A DNA stretch of 64,000 nt from Lunularia cruciata (GCA_948567375.1 OX419759.1:23599493-23663492), one strand, 5' to 3'; positions 34,601 to 46,717 are shown, counted from the first letter of the stretch. The notes: a model not told the origin generated them from the letters alone. Translations and numbers: made by a program.

Positions 34601-34896
34601 ACTAGATTTTCTCCTTTCTTTCTCAATTTTGGCCAAGATCTGCTTGTTCTAGATTCTCTTCTTGCTCCTCCCTCCATCTCAGGTTCCTCATACTTGCACA
34701 TTCTTGACCAATATATCCCAATCTCTACAACAAGCCAAGTCTCACCTCCTTGTTGCTCATAATCGCCAAAAACAATATGCGGACCACCATCATTGTGATC
34801 TCACCTTTGAAGTTGGTGATAAAATCATGTTATCCTCTAGTAACCTCCCTCTCCCATTTGATACCCAAGTTTGTAAACTTGCCCCTAATTGGATAG
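31685..34896 (+). pseudogene. pol: Decayed pol, first part (family B copy with full gag)
   Basis: Protease at 31685-32128 with ILVDCGSSKNCMS (the DSG box reads DCG) and GLPWLERH. RT about 32370-33300 with [36 protein letters not shown] and VVFLDDTLIYSK near 32950. RNase H 33310-33740 with CVVDFDASNFAIGAVLQQ. Integrase 33800-34880 with GVDKTLGT-like zinc region, LITSLPK, ISNRDP in place of the usual TDRD, and TAYHPQTDGQTE carrying the Glu. Frame breaks occur near 32670, 32920, 33495, 33990 and 34570. At 34896 the frame is cut by the inserted family A element and resumes at 41112. Confidence 0.88.
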
Positions 34897-35470
34897 TGTA
34901 ATACTCCGAGGACAAGAGAAGAGAGTAGATTACACACTCAACATTTGGTGCTCCAAAGGAGCACCTTCTCTTTATTATATAGACAAAGAGGATCTCCTTC
35001 AAGGAAGCTGCACCATAGGATTAGGCACACAGATAGGTGACATGTCATCAAGCTCCACCCTTGGATTACTTACTTGGATGGGTGACATGTTGGTCTAGGT
35101 CCTATTTGGTTGGTCAAACAAGCTTTGATCAAAGGGAATCTTTTAGGGAATCTTCCTATAGGAGTCTCAAAATCACGTGAGTAAGGTACCATTGGAAAGC
35201 TCTAGACAAGAAAAACCAGGGGGAAGAAAGGCCAGCCTTTCCTCTGTTGGAGGGGGCTACAACACATTTTCAAGGCCTAATTCATCCATTTAGGCCTCTG
35301 AAATTGCCTTCAAAGATTTTAGGCATATTTTGGTTCCTACTCTATTAGTAGAAGTACTCTTTTGGTGATACTTCTATCTGATCTATTTTTAACATCATGT
35401 ATAACATCATTCTAGATGTTACCAAACCAAATTTTACATCTAGATCATATGGCTAGCTCGTGGTATTACA
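34897..35470 (-). mobile_element. 3' LTR of family A copy 3 (574 bp)
   Basis: The plus strand reads TGTAATACTCC...GGTATTACA, with the TATATAATAAA-type box in reverse near 34975. It has a single copy of the U3 block that is doubled in the LTRs at 4517, 6968 and 7918. Confidence 0.94.
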
Positions 35471-35472
35471 AA

Positions 35473-35485
35473 CCTCCTTCCTTTT
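35473..35485 (-). other. Polypurine tract of family A copy 3
   Basis: On the minus strand AAAAGGAAGGAGG lies two bases before the 3' LTR. Confidence 0.85.
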
Positions 35486-38400
35486 AAGACGTAACATCCT
35501 TGTTGTGCAATTGTTGCTCAAATGCTTTCACCAACACTGGTGCTTGTGTCAAATAGGCAGCGGGCTCCCATGTTGCTTCATAGAGGGGGTAACCTTTCCA
35601 TTGTACGAGATAGTCCACCTGTGGATGGCGAGTACTACGCATGCATTTTTGGAGAATATGCTCCACTTCATATTCTTTTGTGCAATCAATGAGTGTTGGA
35701 CACAGTCAAATGTCTTGTGTGGAATGACCTTGGCCTGATTGGGGAGCATATCTACATAGAAGGGAAGCATGGAACACTGGATGGATCTTCATGTGTGGTG
35801 GTAGCTCAAGGTGATAGGCCACAACGCCAACGCAATGAAGAATTGAGAAAGGCCCAATAAAATGAGGTTTGAGCTTACGAGGTCCAACTAATGTGAGGTT
35901 GGTTGTCGATAGCCACACTTGATCCCCAACATTGAACTCCATGTGCCTACGGTGTGCATCAACATACTGCTTCTGTTGATTTTGTGCAATTTGTAATCTG
36001 TGCTTGGCTCTATCCGCACCGTGTTGGATTCTAGAAACAAATGTGTTGACGACATTGACCTTGGTAGCCACTGGACGGATCTTCATCAAGCTAGAAGGTG
36101 TGAAGGGATGCTCACCATACATGAGGAAGAACGGAGTGACCTGGGTGGATGCATTCAATGAATTGTTGTAAGTGAATTCCACCAACGGGAGTAGGGTGTC
36201 CAACCTCTCTTGCTCTTCTAAGGTGAAGCCGTGTAACATGTCTTCAATCGTGTGATTAGCTTGCTCTATTTGGCCATCTGTTTGTGGGTGATAAGTTGTG
36301 GACATGTCCAACTTGGTTTGAAGAAACCAAAGAGTGTTTGCCAAAACAAACTGGTGAATTGAGTGCCTCTATCAGTGATAAGTACTCTAGACATGCCATG
36401 GTAAGAAAAGACTGCATCTAAGTATAATTGAGCTAGTTGTGGAGCGGTCACATCCTTGGTGGTAGGGCATACATGAATCATTTTGCTGAGCCAGTCCACA
36501 AAGACCATGATGGAGTCAAACCTTGAGGTGATCTTGGGTAATTCACAAATGAGATTCATACTCACTTGTTCCCAACGTTGGTTAGGCGTGGAGAAAGGTT
36601 GAAGGAGCCCTGCAAGAGCTTGATTAGAAGCTTTGTTCTGTTGACAAAGTAGGCAGCTGTGCATGTAGTCCATCACATCGTTGCTCATCTTGGGCCAATA
36701 GTAATGGCACTGGACTGCATCCAAGGTCTTATCCACTCAGACATGACCTACAATGGCCAAATCATGATATTCCACTAGAATGGTGGTGCGTAATTCTGGG
36801 ACATTTGAGATCCATAATCTACCATCACAAAAGGTGAGTCCTTGGGTGCTGGTGATGCCTTTGGATGATTGTGCTTCTATAATCTACGGATCAGTTTTTG
36901 TAGTAGCAAGAATCTTTGGCCAAAATTCAAGGTTAATCTTAACCTCTACCACTAAGTTGTTTGCCATTGGCATGTGGATGAATGCATCTACAAGTTGCTT
37001 CTTACCTTCCATGTAAGTGATTGACATGTTGAAGCATTGTCGCCACTCTGTCCACCAAATCTGGCAACAAGATAGATCCTTTTGCGTCTCGAGGTAGACT
37101 AGAGGTTTGTGGTCTATCTCTACTACAAATGCCTTCTCGCCCAAATAGTGCTTCCAATGCTTAGTTGCAAGAACAATGGCCAACTCTTTGTGTTTGGTGG
37201 TGTGGTAGTTGCGCTCTACCGGTAACAAATTTTGAGAGAAATATGAAATTGGATGCTATTTGTCATGCCACTCTTGTTGTAAGACTGCTCCTATTGCTAT
37301 GCTTGATGCATCTATAGCCAACTTGATTGGTCATTTTGGGTCATACCACTTCAAGATTGGTGCATGCAGCAAGGCGGCTTTCAATTCTTGAAAGGCCAAC
37401 TCTTGTGTGGTTACCCATGTCCACTTCTTCCCCTTACCAAGTAGTGCCGTTAAAGGCTATGCAACCTTAGAGAAGTCCTTGACAAATCTACAATAGAATC
37501 CTGTCAACCCCAAGAAGCTCTTGAGTTGAGTCTGATCTTCTGGGGCACGCCATTTTAGAATGACCTCTATTTTATCTCTCAATACTTGAATGCCCTCTTC
37601 ACTTACTCTATGCCCCAAGTAGGCTACTTCAAACTTGCCAAACTTGCACTTTGAGATTTTGGCGGACAATCAATTTTGTCTTAGAATCTGGAGGACTTCT
37701 CGTAGATGTTGTTTGTGTTCTGTCATTGTGCTATTGTATACTAAGATATCATCCAAGAAGACGATAATAGACTTATCCAATTTTGGACAAAATATGTCAT
37801 CCATTAGACTCATGAAAGTGGCAGGTGCATTGGTGAGGCCAAAAGGCATCACAAGATACTCGAAGTGGCCATACTTGGTTCAAAAGGCAGTTTTGTACAC
37901 ATCTTCCTCTGCAATTCGGATTTGATTGTAACCGCTTTGCAAGTCCAATTTGGTGAAGTATCTTGCTCTATAGAGTTAATCAAATAGGTCATCCATGCAA
38001 GGTAAGGGGTATTTGTTCTTCATTATTTGCTGATTGAGACCTCGATAGTCAATGCACATGCCCATTGTACCATCCTTCTTTTTCACAAACAAGACAGGAG
38101 CTCCGTATGGTGATACGCTAGGTTGGATGAACTCCTTTTGCAGCATCTCCTCAATTTGAGTCTTACACTCCTCCAACTCATGAGGTGATAGGCAATATGG
38201 GGCCTTATAAGGAGGTGTCTTCCCCGGAAGTGTCTCAATTTTATGATCTACTCTCCTTTTTGGTGGTAATCTTGAGGGTAGATCATCAAGAAAGACATCT
38301 TGAAATTCATCCACCACAGCCTTCAATTTCTCAAGAACTTGTCCATCGAGTTATGCACTCTGGACTTCTCTTATTAGACCCATGAAATATCTATTGGTCT

Positions 38401-38900
38401 TACAGACAGTTGCCGTCTCTATGACATATAGAGGCAGATCCTGCTTGGGTGATTTTTCTTTAACCCCAATGATTGACCATTGGTGGTTCTCACTACTTTC
38501 TTCCTCCAATTTACCATAGGGTTGTAATGCTCCATCCATGGCATGCCTAAGATTGCATCATAATGAGCTAATTGTATCACTCACCACTCAATTGCTTCAT
38601 GATATTCTCCTATAGAGAGTGTTACCCGTAAAGGTACGGATTCAATCCACTTTGTTTGCTTGTTAGGCAACTCTACTTCTTCACTCCTATCCCTCTCTAG
38701 ATCCATTCCCAATCTTATTGCAACAGAGCAAGATAAGAAATTCTTTGTTGCTCCCGGATCAATTAATACTCTCACTTGATTGCCTTCTAGGACTCCATTC
38801 ACGATAATCAATTGTGAGGTTTCCTTTTGGGATCTTTGCGCATTAGTCTTTTGCTTTCCCTCTCTTCTCTTCTTCCTTATTGAGCCAATAAGGCCGCGAG
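35486..38900 (-). pseudogene. pol: Decayed pol of family A copy 3
   Basis: In minus-strand order: protease 38811-38560 with VLIDPGATKNFLS (catalytic Asp kept); RT about 38330-37457 with [22 protein letters not shown] and [13 protein letters not shown]; RNase H 37410-36970 with ELAIVLATKHWKHYLG and YMEGKKQLVDAF; integrase 36740-35700 with CHYYWPKMSNDVM, LLCQQNKASNQ, ITDRGTQFTS and YHPQTDGQIEQANH (Glu); chromodomain 35690-35500 with YLVQWKGYPLYEATWEP. It is the least damaged family A pol here, with long open stretches (up to 212 codons) broken by a few stops and frame changes, for example near 36300 and 35700. Confidence 0.92.
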
Positions 38901-39921
38901 GTACATTTATTGGTGATCTTTGTTTTCCGAAGTGATTTCCACCTCCTCCTCTTCAATGCGCCTCTCCATGTTGTTCAAAGATTGCATGTACGAAGGCCAA
39001 GGGCCTCTAGGGAAATGAGTGCAATAGTTGGTAGATATGTGCCCAATACAACCACAATTGTAACAACGGTGTTGTTCTCCTCTAGTTCCTTCTCCTCATG
39101 GGATTCCATCTCTTTGTTCTTCTACCCGTCCACGCTCCTCTTGAAGCGGTCATGCTCCTTGATCTCAAAATCAAAGGTTGCCCAACTCTATCACCTCCAC
39201 CCAATGCTCCTACTATTCTCTATGCACAAGCAATGGCTTCAAATACCGGGCAAGGGTTTTGCACCATGACTTTTTGGCGAATCCACTCCTTTAATCCTTG
39301 TTTGAAATTGTCAAGAGCCTCTACTGGGCTCATATCGGTTAATTGTGACTTGTAGATCCAAAAATGCCTCCACATACTCTTGTACGCTATTCTTCTTAGT
39401 CGGGTTTGAGCCATCTGCACAAAGTCCACCGATTGGAAATTCTTCAACAATCTTTCTTGCATTGTTGTCCATGTGACTTCTCTTCTCTCCGCCAACATGG
39501 ATTGTTCCCAAGCATCATACCATGTGAGGGCTTTATCGATCAAGTACCCACATGCAAACACGCCTGCAACATGCTCCATTATCTCTGTTGAGAACAATCG
39601 GAAATATCAATTCATTCTCAAGATCCAATTTTCCACTACTTCCATCATACGCTGCTCCTTGTAAGGCTTGATGTCGCAGGTCTTCTTCATTTGGAGTAGC
39701 AATGTGGCTTCATCGTTGATAGGGTCTGTAGGCATAGGTGCCTCTCCAAGTACTTCCGTCACAGGAACTGGGTTTTGAGACGGCGCTTCTTCTTGCATGG
39801 CTTGATTGTTCCTGAGGATTTGCACTTGACTTTGTAATGTCTCCATGGTCATCTTAATCTCTTGAAATTCATTCAACATCCCTTGCATTCCTTGCACCAG
39901 CTCTTGCAATTGCGGATCCAT
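38901..39921 (-). pseudogene. gag: Decayed gag of family A copy 3
   Basis: ATG at 39921 starts MDPQLQELVQGMQGMLN, then capsid segments WILRMN, VFACGYLIDKALTWYDAWEQ and a zinc knuckle at 39021-39065 (CYNC, GH, with the usual last Cys shifted by a Tyr change). The frame is the same as that of the protease at 38811, so gag and protease were one ORF in this family. One stop follows WILRMN and a frame change lies near 39420. Confidence 0.88.
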
Positions 39922-40511
39922 GGTTCATGCAACACCCAATTGCTAAAGTCTACTTCAATACAGAGTCAATATGATCACTCTGGATGGCGCACAAACAATC
40001 AAAACTACCATTGGGACCTCTGAAGCTATCACTCCTTGATAATACTCCTCGCCAAAATTCCTAACCACAAAATCTCTAAACATCACTTTTGGTCTCACTA
40101 CATAATGGATTTCTACTTGAGTGTTGAAAGGGAGAGGACTTGGGACATTCACATCCATATTATCATAATATAATGTAGATTTTCAAATCCCACTCTCTGT
40201 CATATGTCACCACAGGTAGAATCATTGGGTTTGGTGAGTTCATCATCTTATCCATGAATTTTGTGCCAAAGTGATAAACTAGCAATACCTTCATTTGCCC
40301 ATGCTAGATGTACATAACGTTGATGTGGAATGGATTCAGGAATGGAAAGCTAGGTGCAAGAAATTGTCCTCTTGATGCATCCATCTCGTCTGCTCTCTGA
40401 AGTCCTTCCTAAGTCTAACAATTACTCTATGTTCTCCACCTCAAATTACTCAGTTTTAGTAGTTTGTGATCTTCCAAGAAGGGTGATCCACTCTCTTGGA
40501 CTAAGACACTC

Positions 40512-40523
40512 ACTCTGATACCA
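40512..40523 (-). other. Primer binding site of family A copy 3 (tRNA-iMet type)
   Basis: On the minus strand TGGTATCAGAGT lies one base after the 5' LTR. It matches 11 of 12 bases of the plant iMet site. Confidence 0.9.
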
Positions 40524-40524
40524 T

Positions 40525-41111
40525 TGTAATACTTCGAGGACAAGAGAAGAGAGAAAATACAGATTACACACTCAACATTTGGTGTCCCAAAGGAGCATCT
40601 TCTCTTTATTATATAGACAAAGAGGATCTCCTCCAAGGAAGCTCCACCATAGGATTAAGCACACAGATAGGTGACATGTCATCAATCTCTACCCTTGGAT
40701 CACTTACTTGGATGGGTGACATGTTGGTCTAGGTCCTATCTGGTTGGTCAAACAAGCTTTGACCAGAGGGAATCTTTTAGGGAATCTTCCTGTAGGAGTC
40801 TCAAATCATGTAAGGTACCGTTGGAAAGCTCTTGATGAGACAAACCAGGGGGAGGGAAGGCCAAACTTTCCTTCATTGGTTGGGTGGAAGGGGGGGCAAT
40901 GTGCACATTTTTGAGGCCTAATTCATCTGTTTAGGCCTCCAAAATTGCCTTCACAGATTTTAGACATATTTTGGTTCCTACTCTATTAGTAGAAGTACTC
41001 TTTTGGTGATACTTCTATTTGATCTATTTTGACCATCATGTATAACATCATTCTAAATGTTACCAAACCAATTTTCACATCTAGATCATATAGCTAGCTT
41101 GTGGTATTACA
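40525..41111 (-). mobile_element. 5' LTR of family A copy 3 (587 bp)
   Basis: The plus strand reads TGTAATACTTCG...GGTATTACA. It differs from the partner LTR at 34897 by scattered substitutions, mostly C/T and G/A, and small indels. A TATATAATAAA box lies in reverse at about 40605-40615 and would drive transcription leftward into gag. Confidence 0.94.
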
Positions 41112-41499
41112 TATAGGTTTTGATATCACCCAAATTGTCTCTCATGTTGCTTATTGCCTTGCCTTGCCTTGTCATATGCATATCCATCTTGTCTTTCATG
41201 TTTCCAAGTTGAAACCCTTTGTTCCTAACCCCTCTTCCTTTTCCTCTTGAGTCCAATCTCCCCCTCTTCCTATCCCTATCAATGATCATGAGGAGTATAA
41301 AGTCGATTGTATCCTAGCGCGTCGCCATATTCAACAAGGCCATCACCAACATACGGAGAACAAGGTCCTTTGGAAAGGGTATCCCCTTCATGATGCCACA
41401 TGGGAACCTCTTTCTCACCTCTAGCATGCACAAATGGCTATCTAGGAATTTGAAGCTTCACTAGCAACAAGGATGTCACCAACTAGCGGCAGAGGAATA
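41112..41499 (+). pseudogene. pol: Integrase tail and chromodomain, second part of the split family B pol
   Basis: The sequence resumes the family B frame interrupted at 34896 (compare the uninterrupted stretch at 44069-44440). It covers HIHP-type integrase tail, EEYKVDCILARRH and VLWKGYPLHDATWEPL-like residues with changes, then the LTR at 41500. Confidence 0.85.
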
Positions 41500-41925
41500 T
41501 GTAACAATATGGAGTTTAGCGATGAAGTTAGTTGGGCTTAAAAAATAGCACATAAGATAAATTAGCCTAGAATATTCTAAAAGTATCTAGGAAGCTTCTT
41601 GGGAAGCTTCTCGGCTAGCTTAGCTTGCTCTTCAAGTAAGTTGTTTCTAGAAAGAAGCTTCTAGAAGCTTCCAATTAGCTTAGCTTGCACGTCAAGTAGG
41701 TGACTTCTAGAAGGAATCTTCTTGAGAAGGTTCCTAGTTAACTTGGCTTGCACTCTAAGAAAGTGGCTTGAGGAAGCTTCTTGAAAAGCTTCTCAAGTGC
41801 CTTGTATGCTATCTATAAATACCAAAGCCAAAGCTCATGCTAGGCATTCAAAGTTTTCCCACACTCAAGTGTCCCAATGTGAGTTTCCATTCTCATATTT
41901 CTCTCCTTGATCTTGGTCTTTTACA
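41500..41925 (+). mobile_element. Family B LTR (426 bp), middle copy
   Basis: It runs from TGTAACAATATGG to GGTCTTTTACA. It carries clustered TTCnnGAA/GAAnnTTC motifs, the best at 41645-41671 (TTCTAGAA followed by TTCtaGAAgcTTC), and a CTATAAATACC TATA box near 41813. The bases that follow (AGCAT) belong to family B RT, not to the left flank of the locus. Confidence 0.92.
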
Positions 41926-44467
41926 AGCATGATACTTTTCCAAGTTGGATCTTTGTAGCAGCTAGTGGCAAATCCCCATTGATAGGGAGGATGTGCAAAA
42001 GACTGCCTTTTGCATAAGGTATGGGTATTTCAAGTGGAGAATTCTACCTTTTGGGCTCACTAATGCTCCAATAGTCTTTATGGATTAGATGCATCGGGTG
42101 TTGGATGGACTATTGGATAGGTATGTGGTGGTGTACTTGGACAATATCTTAATCTATAGCAAGACAAAAGCAAAATACGTGAATCATGTGCAAGAAGTCT
42201 TAAGATGACTACGACAATGGAAATTTTACTACAAGAAGTCAAAGTGTGCCTTTTAGCAAAAAGAGTTTACCTTCTTGGATCATAAGATCTCACCGGAGGG
42301 GATCAAGATGGAGAGGAGAAAATCAAGGCCATTATTGATTGGCCTACTCCAAAGGATGCTACAAAAGTATGGGCATTCAATAGATTGGCCAATTTTTACC
42401 GACGGTTCATCCATTATTATGCTCATGTGGGTGCACCATTGATTGACCTCTTAGGGAAGAACTTGAGCTTCCAGTGGACTATTAAGCATGAAGAAAAATT
42501 TGGGAAGTTGAAACATATGGTGCCTTCAAGACCCATTCTTCAACCATATGATCCTTAACTACCTTATGTGGTTGATTTTGATATTTTTAACTTTGCAATT
42601 GGAGCCATGTTGCAACAAGAATTTCTAGATGGACTACATCCCATTGCCTTTGTGTCTCGCTGACTAAATACAGCTGAAAGAAATTACTCTACTCAAGATC
42701 AAGAACACTTGCAATGGTATATGCCACAAAGGTATGGATGCATTATCTCTTGGAGAAACAAGTGATCATGCAAATTTATCACAAACCATTGTTGCAGACC
42801 TTACACTTGGAACACATGAAGAGTTGAGTCATAGATAGGAGGAGCAACTCCAATTGTTTGACATCAAACTTGAGTACAAACCAGGTCAGTTTTATGCCAT
42901 CCCTGATGCTCTATCACGATGACCTGATTTAAAGTCTCTTCTTCTCATCATGGCGGCAATTACAACGGTATCAATTGACCCAAGGTCCATGATAAGTTTT
43001 GGTCAGCTCTACAACAAGATCCCTTCTTCCAAATGGTACATGGTCATTTGATAGCATGCAATAAGGAGTAAAACACCTTCTCCTTCAAGGAAGGCATTCT
43101 ATTCCATGAGGACCAGATCTATGTTCCAGCCAAAGATAATCTCCAACTTGTGAGCCTTCAAGAAGCCCATGATTTACCAATAGTTGGTCATATGGGTGTG
43201 GACAAGACCTTGGGTACCCTCCAACACCAATGGTGGTGGGAAAACATGGCACAAGATGTTTGGGAGTTTGTCCAATCATGTGAGAGTTGTCAACGCCACA
43301 AGGCCAATAACTAAAAGCCGAGTGGATTCCTTCAGCCACTCCCCATTCCAACTACTTATTGGGAACATGTGAGCTCAGATCTCATCACTTCCTTGCCCAA
43401 GAAGCAATGTCACACAACAATTGTGGTGTTTGTGGATAAGCTTAGTAAGCAAATTCATTTGGCACCAATGGTTGATACTATGGATGCTCCAACCTTGGTG
43501 CAACTCTACTTCAATAATGTATACAAGCATCATGAGATACCGCATGTACTCATCTCCAATCGTGATCCTTGCTTCATTGGTAAGTTTTGGCAAGCACTCT
43601 TCTAGATACTTGGCACCAAGTTTGCTTTGTCCATAACCTATCATCCTCAAACTCATGGAAAAACTGAACATGCAAATTGCACCTTAGAAGATATGCTTTT
43701 ATGCCTTTGTTAACATTCACCATACCAATTGGGATGAATGTCTTGTAGTTGCGGAGTTTGCATACAACAATTCTAAATAAGCAAGCACCGGATTCTCTTT
43801 TTTTTTTCTCAATTTTGGCCAAGATCCACTTGTTCTAGATTCCTTTCTTGCTCCTCCTCCGTCTCATGTCCCTCATACTTCCCCCTTCTTGACCACCATT
43901 TCCCAATCCCTCCAACAAGCCAAATCTCATCTCCTTGTTGCTCAAAATCCACAAAAATTAAAATACGGATCGTCATCATTGTGATCTCAACTTTCAAATT
44001 GGTGATAAGGTCATGCTCTCATCTAATAACCTCCCTCTCCCACTTGATACCCAAGTTCATAAACTTGCTCCTAATTGGATAAGACCCTTTGATATCACCC
44101 AAATTGTCTCTCTTGCTACTTATCAACTTGCCTTGCCTTGTCATATGCACATCCATCCTGTCTTTCATGTTTCCAAGTTAAAACCCTTTGTTCCTAACCC
44201 CTCTTCTTTTTCCTCTTGAGTCCAACCTCTCCCTCCTCCTGCCCCTATCAATGATCATGAGGAGTACGAAGTTGATTGTATCCTTGCACGTTACCATATT
44301 CAACAAGGCCGTTGACTACATATGGAGTACAAGGTCCTTTGGAAATAGTATCCCTTTCATGATACCATAGGGAACCTCTTTCTCATCTCCAAAATGCACA
44401 ATTGGTGATCCAAGAGTTCAAAGCTTCATTGGTAATGAGGATGTCACCAACTAGCGGTGGGGGAATA
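41926..44467 (+). pseudogene. pol: Decayed partial pol (family B), from mid-RT to chromodomain
   Basis: It begins inside RT (GCATGATACTTTTCCAAG aligns with 32749 onward) and continues with YLDNILIYSK (FLDD box mutated), RNase H (VVDFDIFNFAIGAMLQQ), and an integrase with GVDKTLGTLQHQWWWENM, SCESCQRHKA-like zinc residues, SSDLITSLPK and LISNRDPCFIGKFW, then an integrase tail and chromodomain to 44440. There are many stops and frame changes. There is no gag, protease or 5' RT. Confidence 0.88.
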
Positions 44468-44798
44468 TGTAACAATATGGAGTTTAGCAATGAAGTTAGT
44501 AGGGCTAACAAAGTAAGAAATAAGACAAATTAGCCTTGAATATTTCACAAGTATCTAGGAAGTTTCCAGGCTAGCTTAGCTTGCACTCCAAGTAGATAAC
44601 TTCTAGAAGGAAGCTTCTAGAAGCTTCTAACTAGCTTAGCTTGCATGCCAAGTAAGCAACTTCTAGAAGGAAAATTCTTGAGAAGCTTCCCAATTAACTT
44701 GGCTTGCACTCCAAGAAAGCTGCTCAATGAAGCTTCTTGAGAAGCTTCTCAAGAAACTTCCATTCTCCTATTTCTCTCCTTGTTCTTGGTCTTTTACA
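44468..44798 (+). mobile_element. Family B LTR (331 bp), rightmost of the composite
   Basis: It starts TGTAACAATATGG and ends GGTCTTTTACA but lacks the TATA-containing stretch between the GAAGCTTC cluster and the end, so it is internally deleted. Flanking AATAT pairs with AATAC at 30112. Confidence 0.9.
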
Positions 44799-46137
44799 AA
44801 TATCATGCCCACTTGGTCCATCCTTTCCAACATGTGCTTGTGTCTCAATAGACACAAAGCTCACAAGTGTTGGAGTGGTGATACCTATCAAGTGCATCTT
44901 ATGTTGCTCAACCAATCCAAGTCTCATAATCTAGGTCAATCAATATAGGCCCATAACTTGACCTAAAAATTGATGCCTAGATGGCTCTAGATGGTTGAAA
45001 CAACAGTTATACAAATATGGAAACTCATCACTTACTCTCTCTCATTGGTGTTGAGCTCCACCAACTATTGTAACTATGAGTCCCAAGCAAATCCAAGACC
45101 TCCTTCTCAAAAAATAGGATCTTGGGAAACTTATGCATGTGGGTAAAGTGGCTCTAGGCTACCCAATAAGGTTTACCATTACCATAAGTGACCTATCAAC
45201 CACTATCTAAGACTTGCACCCAAAATCTAGAATTTCATCAACAATAAGGTGAGCTAGTCATTAATCCCATCATAAACACTCTATAAAACCTCTCTAGTTA
45301 AGAGGTTCACCTAACAAAGACAAAGATTATGAGCTTGCAATCTCACTCTAGTTACATCTAACAACACAACATGTTTCATCCAAGAATGGACTTGATGTGC
45401 TCACCACTACCCTTGTATGAAAATCACACATCAAAGGGATGTGCTCCAAAATGTAGGTTGGAGAATGAACTTGATGAACCTAAAGATGTCATAATAAATG
45501 TAATATCTCCCAAAACACACTAAAGTAAGGATCCTATAGACCTTGAACTTGGCCAGTATGGATATGTTCCTAACATGGCCATCTTGATATTAATAAATGA
45601 ATATGACCATGTTTATCTAGATCTTGCAAGAAAATGTTTACTAGTAGGATCTTTTGGTAACCCTTAATTGCCGATATTGATAATAACTTATGATACCAAT
45701 AGGCTTAGTGTGCCACATGATATAGAGAGACCGTGTAGCAATCCCATTGCTCTTCACATACAAGTACCTCTGGACCCATATGCTTGCCTATAGTACTACA
45801 TCTAGTCCAATGCTTATTCCACCAAACAACTCCAATAGGCATACTCCCTTTGCTAGATACCACCAAGCAATAAGTGTGGTATCCAAAGGTGACTCCAAAG
45901 ACTCTTTCTCACACTGGTCTCTTGGGGGTACAAAGGCTCCACTCAAAGCCTATTGCAAAACTTATAAGCATGTTGCTGCAATGTCTCCTTAAAACTCCAT
46001 AATGGAACATCCACACTCTCACTCCAAATCTGAGTGATCTCTTTTGGTATTGGGGTATCTTTTGCATGGACATTCCATTCCAATAAGTCACTAGGCAAAT
46101 AAGTGAAACCAATGAAAGATGAAATTGATACCATGGT
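44799..46137. other. Old repeat DNA, no intact gene
   Basis: It continues the host sequence into which the composite was inserted. On the minus strand a 63-codon frame (46134-45943) begins at the primer-site-like TGGTATCAATT next to an LTR fragment; it has no domain I recognise. The longer 250-codon frame crossing into 46661 runs through an LTR boundary and is not a gene. Confidence 0.5.
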
Positions 46138-46312
46138 TGTAAAAGACTGTGATCAAGGATAGAAATAGGAGAGTAAAAGCTCACATTGGGACACTTGATT
46201 GCAAGAAACTCCAAATGCCTAGCATGAGCTTTGGCTTTGGTGTTTATAGGAAGTATACAAGGCTCTTGAGAAGCTTCCTTGAGCTTCTTTCTTGGAGTGC
46301 AAGCTGTGGTTC
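46138..46312 (-). mobile_element. Family B-like LTR fragment (3' part)
   Basis: On the minus strand it reads TTGCACTCCAAGAAAG, GAAGCTTC, CTTGTATACTTCC, TATAAACACC, GCTAGGCATTTGGAG and ends CTTTTACA. A TGGTATCAATT follows four bases later, so this looks like the 3' part of a 5' LTR of a decayed minus-strand element. Confidence 0.75.
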
Positions 46313-46717
46313 CCACATTTTTGTTTTTTTTCCTATGTTTGAAGAAGCAGTGTATAGACAAAGTCGTATTATACTTGTATGGCCACAAAAGGTGAAGAAT
46401 GGTGTCTTTGGGTTGTAACCCGAGGAAAAGTGACTTTGTGTCAAAAGACAAAGTACTTAGATTGGTCCTATCAACATTCAACCTAAAGTAAGGAAACTTC
46501 ATCTCGGGTTGCTCAACCCAAGGCGAGGACAATGTAACAACTTTCCTTTGGGGTTGGACATTCAAGAAGGTACTGCACACAAAAATGGCTGGCCTATGAG
46601 CAGGGAAAAATTGGCATTGATAAGAGCATGCAAAAGGTGTGATTTCTTGGTAAAAGCTCAAAGTAAAGAAAGACTAAGGAGACATGCCACTATAAAATTT
46701 GGGATTGAGATAAAGAG

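Larger units (their letters stand above)
34897..41111 (-). mobile_element. Complete family A Ty3/gypsy chromovirus (copy 3), nested
   Basis: On the minus strand: 5' LTR 41111-40525, primer binding site, leader, gag, pol, polypurine tract, 3' LTR 35470-34897. It sits in family B integrase; the flanks are GATAG (34892-34896) and TATAG (41112-41116), a 5-bp duplication with one change. It is the only copy in the window with both LTRs and all domains. Both LTRs are the short form without the U3 duplication. Point differences between them are scattered along their length, so insertion is not recent. Confidence 0.95.
30117..44798 (+). mobile_element. Composite family B Ty3/gypsy chromovirus locus
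   Basis: Order: LTR (30117-30482), full internal region (30483-34896 and 41112-41499, split by a minus-strand family A element), LTR (41500-41925), a partial internal region starting within RT (41926-44467), LTR (44468-44798). The outermost flanks are AATAC (30112-30116) and AATAT (44799-44803), close to a 5-bp duplication. The middle LTR is followed by AGCAT of the RT region. This fits an element that inserted into another copy's RT and then lost the outer 5' half through recombination between two LTRs. Confidence 0.85.

Noticed and set aside
40512-40523. Match to the 3' end of initiator tRNA-Met as a tRNA gene
   Set aside because: Only 12 bases match and they sit next to an LTR, so it is a primer binding site. 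The same holds at 30484 and 63803.
30117-41930. Reading the LTRs at 30117 and 41500 as one simple element with its own target duplication
   Set aside because: The flanks AATAC and AGCAT do not match, and the right flank is family B RT. The near match is with AATAT at 44799.
45909-46661. 250-codon minus-strand open frame
   Set aside because: It reads straight through a family B LTR fragment (46138-46312) into unrelated sequence on both sides, so it is not a gene.
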